Positions 1 through 12,461 of a DNA stretch of 64,000 nucleotides are shown here, piece after piece. The stretch spans positions 15,398,994-15,462,993 of the forward strand of contig CM055614.1 of NCBI GenBank assembly GCA_029379385.1. Reading direction: 5' to 3'. This stretch comes from Quillaja saponaria. Lineage: Eukaryota; Streptophyta; Magnoliopsida; Fabales; Quillajaceae. Each line of letters begins with the position of its first letter. Positions within the stretch are counted from its first letter, which is position 1. The notes under the pieces are model-generated. The model was not told the origin of the DNA. It did not search any database and worked only from the letters and a program-made list of their open reading frames with translations. Position numbers and translations under genes: made by a program.

Positions 1-174
<174 letters not shown>

Positions 175-2019
175 TCAATTCTGTTTCACTTAATCCCTAT
201 TTCATGGCCACATATCTTTCCGGCTAAGGAATGGGAAACCTTTCTCTTGTTACATGAATCCAATTTTCATTTCATCCGGGAAAAGCCACCTTTTTCTCAA
301 CAATGTCTTTGTCATTTGATCCAATAGCGTTCCGTTAGATAGGAACAGGTTTGATAAATACTGATAACTCTCGGATAGAGTATTAGAACGGAAAAATCCA
401 TTAGATAATGAACTATTGGTTCTAAGCCATCTCTGGCGATGAATCAACAATTCGAAATGCTTTTCTTGCGTATTCTTGATAAACCAGCGTTTATATATAG
501 ATGTAGGAAGATCTGTTTGGGAAGTAAGAAGCCCCCTTGACATCTCTTTATCTGCAAAGAATTCTCGATGGGAAAACACAGAGACAAAAGGCTGATCTTT
601 GAATAGGAAAAAGAGTGGATCCGCAGGGTCCCAAATGAATTGGCTTATTCGAAAAAAGCCTTGTTCTTTGGAAGATCTATCTCGTGTCTGGTACTGCATG
701 GTTACACTCTGCAAGAACTCCGAATCATTCTCTTGAAGCTCATCCTCTTCATCATAAATGATCCGCTTGCCCCGAAATGACCCGGCCCAATAGGGAAATC
801 CCAATTCATTGGGCCTTTCGATACAATCAAATAGAAAGCCCCAAGGGCGCCATATTCTAGGAGCCCAAACTATGTGATTGAATAAATCCTCCTCTATCTG
901 TTGCGGGTCGAGGACTCCTTCCCCTTCTTCAAACTCCGATTCGTATTTTTCATAGAGAAATCTCTGATCAACGATAGAACAAGATCCATTTTGCATCATA
1001 TTTAAGGGATTCCTTGGTTCGGGCCGAAGAAGCAATGTCACTCGATCATTATCAAACTGACTGCAATCTTTTTCTGTCCGTGAGGATCCCACCAGAGCAC
1101 CTTCTACTTCTAATAGGCCATGAACTAGATTCAGAATCATTCTCAACGAGTCCATAAGAAGTGATCCCATTTTTTTCCATCAGGTCCGGGTAGAGACCAA
1201 AGGTCTTGAGCGACCGATTCGGCAGAAACAACTCAAAAGATAAAGAAGTATCGTTAATTTCTTCATGCTCGTTCTAAGATTCGAAGTACCAGTTTGTACA
1301 AATAAGAATCCCCTTCGTTACATGATTTCTTCTTCATATAGATAGATATAGGATCTATGGAGCAATTACTTAGAAGTACATTTTGTGAAACAGCCCTTCC
1401 TATCTAATAGAAAAGGATCCCATGATCCTGAACCGATCTGACCTGGGATCAGCAAATTCCAAGTTTGTCCTATGAAGAGCATATCTAATTATATTAGTGT
1501 CTATAATTGATTTCTTTTGTATAATACTAATCGATAGGGCCTCATTGGTAAGTGCTACAAGATCACGTACATTGGAACCCATAGTTATGGACCCGAATCC
1601 ATTAGGATGGAACATTTTCTTTTCCAAGTGAAATCCCCTAGTATATGAAAGAGTGAAAAAGTGCTTTCGTTGTTGTGGAATAAGAAGCCTTCGTATCTTA
1701 ATGCATGTATTTAATTTATTCGGAGCTATTAGAGCGGGATCCACTTTTTGGGGAATATGAGTCGAAGCAATAACAAGAATATTTCTAGTGGAACATCTTT
1801 CACAATCCCTGGAGAGATAGTTCACTAATAGACCGAGGGATAAGTAATTCGACTCATTCACATCCAGATCATGAATGTTTAGAATCCATATTATGCAAGG
1901 AAGACATTGCTTTTGCTAATTCGAATTGAAGGGTGATATAAAATCGATCTATTTTCCGGCATCATATCCATAGTTAGCGCATTCATCATAGTTAGAAGCT
2001 CCAGCTCTGTATCAAGGTC

Positions 2020-2160
2020 ACGGCAGATATCGTCACTATCATTAATATCGTCACTATCATCAATATCGTCACTATTGTCACTATCATCAATATCATCACT
2101 ATCGTCACTGTCATCAATATCGTTACTATCATCACTATCATCAATAAGAAAACCCTTATG
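2020..2160 (-). repeat. ycf2: Tandem acidic repeat (Asp-Ser-Asp-Asp-Ile) within ycf2
   Basis: A tract of short imperfect repeats encodes runs of D-D-S-D-D-I just after the ATPase P-loop of the ycf2 copy. Short in-frame repeats at this place are a normal, length-variable feature of plastid ycf2. They are not a CRISPR array: units are about 9-18 bases, degenerate, and lack spacers. Confidence 0.85.
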
Positions 2161-4566
2161 CTTGTTATCCAGGAACTTGTTTAGAAATACTGTAATGAAA
2201 GGAACATAGGAGTTTGTCGCTAGGTATTTGACCAAATAGGATCGTCCAATTCCTATAGAACCTATCACTAAAATACCCCTAGGGGGGATAGGGCTAAGTG
2301 GAGCAAAAAGGGTTTTCCATGAGATGGGAAATGAAAACTCTTAGCCCCACACGAGGTTTGTGAATAAGTGATTGTCTGATAATAAGCAAGGAATATCCGT
2401 CTTTCTGCTAAATAGGATGTATTGAACTCATAATTCATTAAATACTTTTTATGAATGTCAACTAAGTATCGTAAGTAAATTACTCCTGGTTGTTCAATCA
2501 TTTGATAACTAGAGTCATTCTTTGATAAATGATCACTATGAGTCAAACTCAATAGAATTTGATTAATCCTTTTTTCTGTCATTAAGGCGAAGAACTGAAC
2601 TAAGAATTCTTTTTCTTTATCATCAATTGAATCACTGTTCGAGACCCAGGATTCTATTTTATCATCAATCTAATCACCATTCACGTTTTTTCTTTTTCTT
2701 ATCAAGGAATAGATCGCTTTACTTGTATGACTTAGATGTCTCGTATTTCTTGAAAAAGCGATTCGATTGATGGGATTTGGTATGATATTGATGAGATCGA
2801 TGAGATTCAAATATTTCTTCTTAGAATGTATTGATTTGATCCCATAAGCCGGACCACCACCCCATAGCATGTTGCTGCTAGAAACAGATTCTTTAACCAG
2901 AAAGAATTCAGTTCAAATGTAGGATACCTATCCAGAAGTTTTCGTAACTCAATAATGTATGATGGAATCATCAAAGATTTTACCTTTTCAAACTCTGTTT
3001 GTAACTCACTATAGTCTTGAGAAACAAAGAGAAGATGTGTACGAACTAGATATCCAACAAGAAGAAGAAGGAAAAGGATTGAATAGAGGAACTCCCGAAC
3101 ATTTGGCGATCTCAAATGTGTCGATATCAATGGTGACTCATTATTTCAATGAATAATTTCTTCGGACAGAAGAAGATTATGTAAACACTTACTCGAAATC
3201 TCACTTATCATATTCCATTATGGAAAATAACATTTTTTCTGAAGAATTCGCCATGATATATCTGATCCATGCATAATATCATGAAAAATGGATACAAATT
3301 TTTGGCTGCTACTTAGTATCGGCAATAGGTCTGAAAAAGTATCTAAAAATATCAAATTTAGATATTTGTACCCTGTTGAAGTAAAGAACCATGGTATATA
3401 TGTTTGGAATAAATTCCATTTTGAGAGAGTTGAAAAAGCACTATCTCGTTGAAAGGTTCTATACATCTGCCCTTTCTCAAGGCTTTTTTTTAGACAAAGA
3501 CTCCGTTTTTTCCTCTTTTCGGATGGTAAATATTTCACAGAACATGGAGTGTGAATCAAACCCATGTTTGAATTGAAATTGAGATACTGATGCAAGTTCT
3601 TCCGTTCTGAATCAGATAGATTCATATTTGAAAGAGGTTGACAATAAATTCTTTCAAAATGGACTATTTGTCCCTCTATTAGAGGTGTCCCAGAAATGTC
3701 CCTCTGTACAAGTTATAAATTTTGTCACCACTTTGTGGAAAATCGTTAGGTATGAATATGTTATATACCTGTGACTCGATTGGTGAAATAGTATCTTTCT
3801 CCAAAAAAGCATTTTTTTTTTACTGCCACACAAAGAAAATATTTTGTTGCAATGAACAAGATATTGAGGAATTGTCCATACGTGAAATCATAATTATTGA
3901 TATAGGCCTTTTCCATATAAAAAAAGGAATCTTTTGTTACAATAGAAGTAGAAGTGATGTCGACTATTTAAGAATCGAAGTCGATTTGCTTTATAAAAAG
4001 AATCATCAATGAACTTCTATGAAATGCTTTCACAGGATTCAGCCAATTGTCTTGATTGTGGGATATCATTGAGAAATAGGAATTCGTGTTATCAAAAGAT
4101 TTCCTGCGATTCTTTCTAGTATGTAATGAGTCAATCATCCACTTTGGTATCTTATTTAACAAAAGTGGTGATATTGTTCCTCCATTGATCAAGAATTTCG
4201 ATTTTTGGGAAGTATCATGGTCATCCAATAAGAAGGTTTCCATTTTTTCAAATGAACGATTTGAAGACCTATTGATTCTAACAACTGATTGCAGAGTTGA
4301 TCATTCGGACCTTTCAATTCATAGATGTGGATCTCGGACATATGAATGGGGATATTCCTGAAACTCACAAAGAAAAAAGGAAGTGAGTTAGACAAAAAGA
4401 GAAAAAATTTGGACACAAAAAGAAGAAACTTGGACAAAAAGAAACAAAGTGACTTAGACAAATCTTTTTTGTCGATAACCTCAGACCAATCAATCGAATA
4501 TTGATTAATACGTAATCGATCGAACACTACTTGAAAATGAAAACATCTATTCTGCTCACATTACAT

Positions 4567-4632
4567 GTTCCAAATGTTCCAAATGTTCCAAATGTTTCTA
4601 GTAATGAAAACAGTTTCTAGTAAACACTACAT
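4567..4632. repeat. Non-ycf2 insertion with short tandem repeats inside the plastid block
   Basis: Between recognisable ycf2 codons (..NFQEHL.. and ..VVFDRLR..) there are about 60 extra bases. They comprise three to four copies of a 9-base unit (AAATGTTCC) plus a stretch containing TTTCTAGTAA twice. Bases 4609-4628 reappear, inverted and exact, at the edge of the plastid block (5037-5056). Either the donor plastid already had an expanded repeat here or it was added in the nucleus. Confidence 0.6.
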
Positions 4633-4970
4633 GATCCAAATGTTCCTGGAAATTCTTGCTCCCATTGGACCATTTGTATCTATGCATTAGGATCCCGATT
4701 CATGGATCTCTCGGTTCAAGAAATCAAAATAAGATGATTGAAGCCATTTCTTCTGACTCTTTTTCAAATTTGATAAATGTTGGTTGATCGTGTATTTCAT
4801 TATAGTTCTATGATTCAGAGTATCATTTCCTATTTGATACCTTTGAATTCCATATTCGAAGTTACGATTGGATTGATTCATTAAAAAGAATCGAATTCAA
4901 TACATTTCTTATGTACCCATAGGTGTTATATTGGATTTGAATCAGATTTCGGATCAATCTATATTGATTG

Positions 4971-5056
4971 AAAATAATAGAAAAACTGAAATGTCCTCAT
5001 AGGAGCTAAACAAAATACTATTTTACCCTTAAACTAAGTGTTTACTAGAAACTGTT
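4971..5056. other. Junction filler at the right end of the plastid insertion
   Basis: This AT-rich stretch matches neither ycf2 nor the integrase that starts just beyond. Its last 20 bases, AGTGTTTACTAGAAACTGTT (5037-5056), are the exact reverse complement of 4609-4628 within the plastid block. Copied patches of this kind are known at junctions made by end joining with templated synthesis. Confidence 0.65.
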
Positions 5057-6215
5057 GATAGTCCATCCAGGTAGCATCTTCAGGCTACGTATGAGCACAC
5101 TGAACCAATAATATGTGACAACCCTGTTATTTTTCTTGACAAACTTCCTGAATGATAGCAGTAGGTTGCAACACAATAATGCTATCTTTAGAGAACTTTG
5201 GTAGGTCCACTTGAGACTGAGTATTGCCAATCTTCTTTTTTAATTGAGATATGTGGAAAGTGGGTGGATTTTATCACGGCTGGGTAAATCTAATTGGTAT
5301 GCCACCTTATCAATCCTCCTGATCACTTGATATGGTCCATATATTCATAAGACAGTTTATGTAACTGCCTATTAGCCATGGAAAGTTGTCTGTAGAGTTG
5401 CAGCTTGAGGTAAACCCAAGCACCCTATGTGAATTCCCTATCAGTTCTCTTCTTATCCACCTGCACTTCATCCTATCTTGAGCCCTGACTAAGTGGACTT
5501 TCAGTAGTTTAAGAGTAGTCTCCCTGACCCTCAAGGATCTATCAACCATGTCATTGGAAGAGTCCCCTGGTAATGCAAGTGCAATGAAGGAGCTGGCCAA
5601 AGACTACCTTATAGTTATCTGAGATGTAGAGTGAAAGTTGGTATTGTACCAAAACACTGCAATAGACAACCACTTTGCCCAGTCCTTGGGTTTGTTAGAA
5701 AGCATACACCTAAGGTAGGTTTCAAGACACCTGTTTAACACTTTAGTTTGTCCATCTAAATGTGGGTGATAGGGAATGAGCAAGCTCAACTTCACCCCCA
5801 TTTTCTTCATAAGCTCTTTCCAAAATGAGCTTAAGAATATTTTATCCCTATTAGATCCAATAGACTCAGGCATTCCATGTAACTGGAAGATCTGATCTAA
5901 GAAAGACTGAATCACTGTAACTACAGTAAATGGGTGGGTCAAAGGAATAAAATGATTACACTTACTCGGTCAGTCGACCACCAAAAATATAACATCCTAA
6001 TCTTAAGATTTAGGTAACCCTTAAATAAAATCCATAGCAATATCAGTCTAAATCTTTTTGGGAAAGGCAATGACTGTATCAGGCCTTGAGAAGCTTAAGA
6101 CATGTACTTGGTTCTTTCAAAGAAGTAACAGTCCCTTATGTGCTAATGACATCCTTCCTTATACCTTTCCAATAAAAATTGCTTTGATCCTACTTAATGT
6201 TAGCCTGGTAGCCAT
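5057..6215 (-). pseudogene. Ty3/gypsy chromovirus integrase fragment
   Basis: Minus-strand frames give, from 6215 down: a remnant of the zinc-binding region (..FYWKGIRKDV..) and ..IWTDIAMDF-like residues near 6050; the second half of the integrase core at 5942-5604 (GSNRDKIFLSSFWKEL, then HPHLDGQTKVLNRCLETYLR); and the C-terminal part at 5600-5060 (VRETTLKLLKVHLVRAQDRM). This is the enzyme that joins retrotransposon cDNA to chromosomal DNA. YHPH-DGQT with NRCLETYLR is typical of chromovirus integrases. Stops and frame changes are present, no LTR is attached, and it abuts the plastid filler. It is diverged from the other integrases in the window and so comes from a different family. Confidence 0.85.
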
Positions 6216-7946
6216 AATGGCCTTTAATCTAATCAATTGTCTATATCTTTCAATCAACTATTTACTTAATAGAATATATATAACTCAATTTCTAAACATA
6301 CACTAAACTTAAGGTTCTCTTAACTCTTTTACCAAATATCTCATGACTTAGTTCAATTTAGTCAATAACTCAAATTTTATATCTTAACGTTGACCTAATA
6401 AATATATATATCATTTCAATGTCATTTATTTAATATATATAAATGTATGTTCATATATTTATCAACACTTTGTACAATTCATTAATTTATAGTGTTTATA
6501 TAGTATTTATCAAACTTTAACTTAATATAGTTAATTTCAATGTCTTCTAATTAACTATTTAAGTGAACTTAATATTGATTAGATTTCAATTATTTAGTTT
6601 AACTTAATTTAATTAGTTAAAGCTCTAAGATACTAAAGTTTCTTGCACCTACTCCAATATTATTCTAACACTTCAAAACCAAGATAAACCTATAAGAACT
6701 CAAGTTTAAGCTTGCCTTAACTCCACAACATACATGGCAGCATGCTTGCTGCCATACTTCAAGTTACCCGTGAGGTAGCATGTCTCACTTGTTAACCACA
6801 ACAAAAGTGGCACACCAAGGCAAAGTGGCTGCCAATCCTTTCCTCCCATACGGCTACAACAGAATGAAAACAGGGCATGATAACAGCCCTATTACAGCTA
6901 CATAGTTTCCCCTTAAATCCACTTCTACACTAACCTTAACCACACATCAATTTTAGGTGCTCACGGCTTGGAATTCAAATAAGCTTAGCTGGAAATTCTT
7001 GGCTGAAATAGAACCTATACACTTCCTAAAGAGTCTACACCCACGGCAACCAAGGAGAAGGAACACTGTTAAAGCAAACAGGAAAGGAAGGATAAAACTT
7101 ATCATGGCTGCGGCAAGCAAGATTTCCACCACTTAAGCTAGCAACTAAAGCTGAAATGTCGTCAGGAAAAGGGGAAGGACAAAGGAAGATTTGGCCATGG
7201 CAGATCCAAGCAAAGCAGCAACCCTTGTAGACTATGCTAGTTAAAATTCAACCCTTGTAGCTTATGCTAGTTGAAATTTGGGGAGTAAGAGCAGGATACA
7301 CATAACCAAGTTTGAACGCCCAAAACTAAAGACACTTCACTGCCAGCTAAGAGGAAGCAGAAGAAAATCACAATAGGGCATGGCCCCAAGGCTTATCAGC
7401 TGCTGCCCTCAAGCAACTCTCACGGCAACCCAAGCCAAGCAAGGGGAAAATAAAGAAATTTGATACAAGGGGGCTCAAAGGGTCGGCTACAAGGAGAAGA
7501 GGTCACGACAGAGTAAGGAAAAATGGAAACAAAGCCTCCTCTAGAAGGCTATGCTAGCAGAAATAGAAAAAGAGAAACAGGAGTGTGAGGGGGAGGATGC
7601 TGGAAGAAAAAAAAAAAAAACAACTTAAAGTAAAATAAAATAAATAGATTCAAAGTCAAAAAGTTAAATTTGTGATGTGTATATTTTCTAGTTATATATA
7701 AGTATGTATCCATACTATTTTTAATTACATTATCTATTTATTTAATTTATTTGTGGTAGAGATTAATCTTAATATATACATATATATACCTATACATTAA
7801 TTATTCATTCACTTGAATTTATTTGGTCAAAATATTAGTTACTTTACAACAACAAATACACAAAATTTTACGTATACTAAAGTTACACAAAGATATTGAA
7901 TTATAACTTGCTTAACTATAAATTAATAGTTGGGGAATTTAATGGA
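6216..7946. other. Noncoding AT-rich region, probably decayed LTR sequence
   Basis: No reading frame with recognisable similarity is present. The first part (6216-6650) and the last part (7620-7946) are very AT-rich. The middle (6700-7600) is more balanced and carries repeated GCTGCC-like words and two near copies of 'acccttgtag-ctatgctagtt' around 7223 and 7252. A similar layout, AT-rich ends around a GC-richer core, occurs in the 5' half of LTR-A copies elsewhere in the window, so this may be a diverged LTR on the minus strand. That is an inference from texture, not an alignment. Confidence 0.4.
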
Positions 7947-9465
7947 TGCATAATACACTTATATTATTCTATCTTTTTAGTACCATATTCTTAGTCTTTT
8001 ATGCATATTTGTTTTACTTTAGTTTACTTTTCTTGTTTTATGTAAAACTGTGCTTTTTAGACATAAAGAGTAAAATGGAGCATTTGAGCATGTAATGGAG
8101 CTAAGGACTAGAATGAGCACATTGAGACAAATCTATGAGTTGATGAAGTGCAAATCCTAATTGGATTGGACTAGGAATCCTAGTGGTAATAAAGGATTTC
8201 TACATGAGGAATCCAACTTTGGCAAGGAATTTTATTAGGATTAGGATTGAAAGAAGATCACAAGATCATATTAGAATATTCAAATTTTGGATAGAATAGG
8301 AAGTGTAAATCTGATTAAGAAATTAGCTATTAAGTAGGAAAAGACTTCTATATGTTAGGAGTCCTTGCCACCCCTATGCTCTATAAATAGGGGACCTATA
8401 GGTCTCATTGAAAAAGACCTTTTACATGCACTTTTCTTCATCTCTCTCAAAATTTCAACAATGAATAGAATATTTTCTTTTCAATTCATGATGATGCTAG
8501 CTTAAGTTTTTGTTCAATTGCAAGAGGTAAGTAACCTTGACTTATGAAGCTACTATGAGAATCTGTTTTTAAGAGGAAATCTGATGTATACACAAATGCA
8601 AGTATTCATGTTTTTCTTGCTTAATTGCTTAATGATTATGTGCTTAAGTTTGTTATGATGTACACATGATAGATCGATACATGCAATCTAATGCTAGTTA
8701 ATTGAATAATGTCTTTGCAAGGTTAATTAGCATGAGTAGTAAAAGTAGCACTTGAATTAAATTTGAGCTTATTTGAGTGTTACTTGGATAATCTGATCTA
8801 GATTAAGTTAATCCCGCTTGTGTGTTATTTGTTTAGAATCAATTGCACCTATCTAGTTCGTAATGCTTTCACGTAATTAAATCCATAATACTTGATGAGG
8901 GTTATTATGTGATTAGTGTTAGTTATTCCACTTGACCTAATTAACAAAAAGGTAAGGATAGGTTGGAAATACTTGTTTCCATGGTTGATTGGCATTTGTT
9001 TTGTTTTCAATGATTAATGGCTCATGAATCTTGGCAAAAACTTCTTTGAAGTTGAGTCTTACAAATCTTTGGTTGTTTGCTTAGTTTAGTAAGTTTCTAC
9101 TGAAAATTGTTTTTTTACATTTAGAATTTAATTCACTTGTTTTTCTTGCTTGCTTAGCTATTTTAATTTAGTTTAGATCAAATATCAACACCCCATTTAT
9201 TTACTTTTCTGTTTTGAGTGCATATTAGTTAGTTTGCATATTTATAGCATATTACCATCACAACCTATTTTAGGACTCCATTCATTTTTATATATATGTT
9301 TTGTTTTATATTTTCTTGGTTTAGTTTGATTTACTTTTATTGCTCATTATAGTATACGGCTTAGGATTTATACTAGAACTTGTTGTACTCTTTTGCTTTG
9401 GTTCAATTTAATTAAATAAGAAGTACTTGCTTGAGTTGAATTTGATGAACATCGATGACTCATCA
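7947..9465 (+). repeat. LTR of family B, copy 1 (possibly solo)
   Basis: This 1.5-kb unit starts near TGCATAATACAC and ends GACTCATCA. Its beginning matches 12462 onward (..TATTATTCTATCTTTTTAGTACC..) and its last 260 bases match, inverted, the right end of the window (63727-64000). The two other copies define TGATAC...CATCA as the termini, which are proper TG...CA LTR ends. Flanks ATGGA (7942-7946) and ATGCA (9466-9470) are a near target duplication with one mismatch. A TATAAATA box lies at 8392. No primer-binding site follows the end, which favours a solo LTR. Confidence 0.7.
8392..8399 (+). promoter_or_regulatory. TATA box of the family B LTR
   Basis: TATAAATA occurs about 445 bases into the LTR and is followed by GGGGACC and a pyrimidine-rich stretch, the usual arrangement for the U3/R border of plant LTR retrotransposons. 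Copy 2 at 12462 appears to have lost this section through a deletion near 12720. Confidence 0.6.
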
Positions 9466-10729
9466 ATGCAACAGATTGATAAGTTGTTGAGCTTACAAGA
9501 CATTCATGGCTACTGCCATTAGTATGTCCTCTGCATGCGGAAGTCTTGTGCACTTACCATTCAAATTTGTAGCAGTTGCTACCACTCAATTTGTACCTGT
9601 ATGTTTATTTTCCACATTGGGTTTTCGTCAGAGAAAATGGGTTTTAGTGCTATACAAGAGGTATTATACAAAGATAATTTATTAGTTAAGCACCTGGTTC
9701 CCAATCTTAATCTTTTGTCATTCTTACAAATATTATTTTCTCAAGTGTAGTTGTTTGTGGGTTTTTTAATCAATTGTGTTTGGTCCGTCTTAGGGAGGCA
9801 ACAAAATAGCAAACAAGCGGCAGAATAATAGCAAAATAACTAGGAAGATTGAAGCTGAAATGATTCTAAGAAATATTAGGGGTTAAGTAATCAATTTTTT
9901 TCCTCCTTTATACTGCAACAATATGATTGGCCAGGGTCAATTTGGATCACTTCCATTAATCAGTTTAAGCAACATTACAAATTTTATATAAATTATTCAC
10001 AACTATATACTTCTAGTAGAAAAGAAAATGTCGTTAAGTGAGATATTAGAAAAGCTAATCAAGCAAATTACAAATAGCTATTCACGTTGGCCTATATCAG
10101 AAGATTCAAATAGCACTGGCCTTGAAATCTTCACATTTGGTGTGGCTAGTCTTAGAAAATAATAAATATAAAACTTGGGAAGATTGAGGGAAAAAGAAAA
10201 AGTTAAACAGAAAAAGAAAAGAAAAGGAGGCAGAAGACTTAAGATTCAATGGCTTTTCTGAAACCCAAGATAATGTCAAAGTTGATAAATTTATAGTTTG
10301 GTTTAGTTGGGTTGAAATTCATGACATTTAAGGATTAAATGAGATTGAGTAAAAAGGTGGGAATTAATATTGATTAGTATGGATGAAGTGTTGTTAAAAT
10401 TGTGAGATTGATGTTTATAGTGTGGGTGTTGTAAAAAAGTGAAGGACTCGTATTGATTTTTTTGGGGTATGTATAGATATAATACACATACACATGAAAC
10501 AAAAGTAATTATGCTCTTAAGATGTTTGTAAAAATGCCTAAGAGAAACTGGTTATAACATAATGAGTAAAACTTGGTACAGATAATTCTTGGTGAATATT
10601 TGTTATTGGAATATGAAATGTTCCTAACATTTTGATAAACTAGACTAGAAAATTTCATAATTTAATTCCCAAGTATGAGAATTCTATAAGCATCAGAATC
10701 AGAGATTGGCAACCAGGAATTTTACCAGC
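9466..10729. other. Noncoding region between LTR B copy 1 and an LTR-A fragment
   Basis: I see no gene here. A 71-codon open stretch at 9535-9750 has no recognisable motif and no partner frames. The rest is AT-rich with several A+G-rich tracts (for example 10185-10250). It lies where the internal region of a family B element would be if copies 1 and 2 were its two LTRs, but no gag or pol residues can be seen. Confidence 0.4.
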
Positions 10730-11340
10730 TGTTTTTGGTCATGTGAGGAATTAAGTGATGAACAAGATTTGTAAATCGGTGAGTGGTTAATTGCTACCCT
10801 TTGGTTGATAGATTAGTTTATTTGATTATTTGATTTATTTGTGTGTATTTGAATATAGATATTTATATAGAGTTGAATAAGAATTGTATTGCTCTGATTG
10901 ATTTATGTGGATTGTGTTTGATGTTTGGAAATTGTTTGTAGTTGATAAGGGCCAACAAAGTGAAATTTTCTAAGAAATGATTTTTAGTTCTGAGACTAAG
11001 ATCTAGGTACACCTAGGATATTCTAATTTTCTAATAAATATTTTTTAAAATTTGAGTGCTCAGCCCCAGTGGGATGGATTATATACGAAGATTAATTTGT
11101 TGTGTAGGTACGTAAATGGCCGGTGAGGGGGGAGGGTGATACAGTTTTGCGGGGATGGGTTACTCATTGGCGCTTTGCTTGTTTTGTATACTTTAATTGC
11201 CTTGATTGGTTTAAGTGGATAATGTACTAATTGAACTGTGCTTGTTAAGTTTTATGTTTTCGTATTTGATTAGCAGTTGTTTTACCTTTGTGAACTTTTG
11301 AGCATTTAACATGCCTTCTTTGTTATGTTATTCATTCAAT
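10730..11340 (+). repeat. LTR-A fragment, plus strand
   Basis: The order of words is that of the middle of LTR-A: GGCCAACAAAGTGAAATTTTC, then a variant of AGGTGCACCTAGGATA (here AGGTACACCTAGGATA), then CTCAGCCCCAGTGGGATGG, then TTACTCATTGG. The same order occurs at 15910-16170, 24850-25050 and 47230-47450. Neither LTR end is present, so this is an internal piece. Confidence 0.75.
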
Positions 11341-12461
11341 GTGTGGTGTATCTCTAGAACTTGCTTCATATCTTGTTAAGACTACATTTAAATTGCATGT
11401 ATGCATGAAAGTGACAAAGGCACTTAGGATTTTTAACCACTAGAGCCAAAAACAAGCAAGCTTTATTCGTGATGATTAACTAGTGAGCCAATTTTAAGCT
11501 TATTATTATTTTTTTGTTTTAACCCATGTTTGTGAACCTAAACCTTTCATATGTTCCTTTTTTTCCCTAGCCAAGGAATAGTAGAGCATGTGTACCTTAT
11601 TATGAACATTGGGTTATGGTTGGAATATATGAGAAAAGTTGTTATATGATGGGAATTGATTATGAAGTGTACAATTCGGCTATGAAGAAAAGAGAAGAAC
11701 AATTCCAAGTTGTTAAAAAAAAATGAAGAAAAGAAAAGAAAAAGTGATGACCAAATGTGTATAAGGTGGAAAAGGAAGAATGAAAGTGCTCCCTTTTTTT
11801 TTTTTAAGTAATATCATGTTGTGGGAACTTGAAAATCAAAGGAAGCTCTGTATTTGTGCTTAATTTCCTATGATGAATTCATGAACATTAAGTTTATATG
11901 CTATTGAATTCATTATCTTTTTATGCTCTACTAGTTTCTTTGGTTTTTAACATTTTCTTTACCTTTTTCTTACCTACCCTTTTAGCCTAGCCCCATTACA
12001 ACCTTGACTAAAGCCTTTTTAATTCATATTATGCATCTGATACTTTGGTAGTAGAGATGTGATTGACGAGCAAGCTTATGGTAGATCATAACATTGATTG
12101 AATTTGAGTTTAAACACTTTAAGCCATAAACACTTGAGTGTTGGTGTGTATACCAATGAGAGGACCTGTTATTTTGGTATGACACACATTTTATTTAAGT
12201 CTTTAAACTAGAAGGGTTTTAAGATTAAGTGTTCAAATTCATGAAAATATTCTTGCTTATACTCTTTGAGATTGTTGGGAGATTAGAAGTGGAGTTGAGT
12301 GCTTAGAAGGTCTTCATTTACTGTTTTCTTTTTATTTTCTAATTCTTAGGTTTCATTTCTTTTTCCAATTTTTCAGTTTTTGATTTTGAACATTGTTAGT
12401 TTCAATTTTGTCTTTTCTTTTCCTTGCTCGAGGACGTGCAAGTACTAAGTGTGGGGGAATT
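11341..12461 (+). mobile_element. 3' internal end of a noncoding LTR retrotransposon, with polypurine tract
   Basis: This stretch runs into GCTCGAGGACGTGCAAGTAC then GTGTGGGGGAATT (12449-12461) and directly into the TGATAC start of LTR B copy 2. 'Gag-gac--gcaa...taagtgtgggggaatt' before the 3' LTR is a recurrent pattern in Tat-type and related non-autonomous plant elements, the G-run being the polypurine tract that primes plus-strand DNA. No coding sequence is visible in the 1.1 kb upstream. Confidence 0.6.

Larger units (their letters stand above)
202..4970 (-). pseudogene. ycf2: ycf2, C-terminal two thirds, plastid-derived and disrupted
   Basis: Open pieces on the minus strand match Ycf2 in order: near 4870-4690 (..NRNFEYGIQ..), 4527-4189, 4243-3968, 3625-3218, 3130-2807, 2870-2670, 2582-2268, 2268-1891 (ATPase P-loop and acidic repeat), 1861-1400 (rest of the AAA domain) and 1170-250. 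Ycf2 is a large plastid FtsH/AAA-related protein (about 2,280 residues), reported as part of the import-motor complex at the inner envelope. Roughly 1,590 codons are kept; the N-terminal third is absent. Breaks include extra A residues near 1955 and 1127 that shift frame, and a TAA at 247-249 about 15 codons before the ancestral stop (TGA at 202-204). The P-loop reads GSIGIGRS, with Ile where Ycf2 normally has Thr. It cannot give a full protein. Confidence 0.95.

Noticed and set aside
2020..2160. Regularly repeated short units suggesting a CRISPR-like or satellite array
   Set aside because: Units of 9-18 bases without spacers encode the acidic repeat of ycf2 at its normal place.
9535..9750. 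Small open frame of 71 codons as a host gene
   Set aside because: No motif, no homologous residues I recognise, surrounded by LTR repeats; of a length expected by chance in this much sequence.
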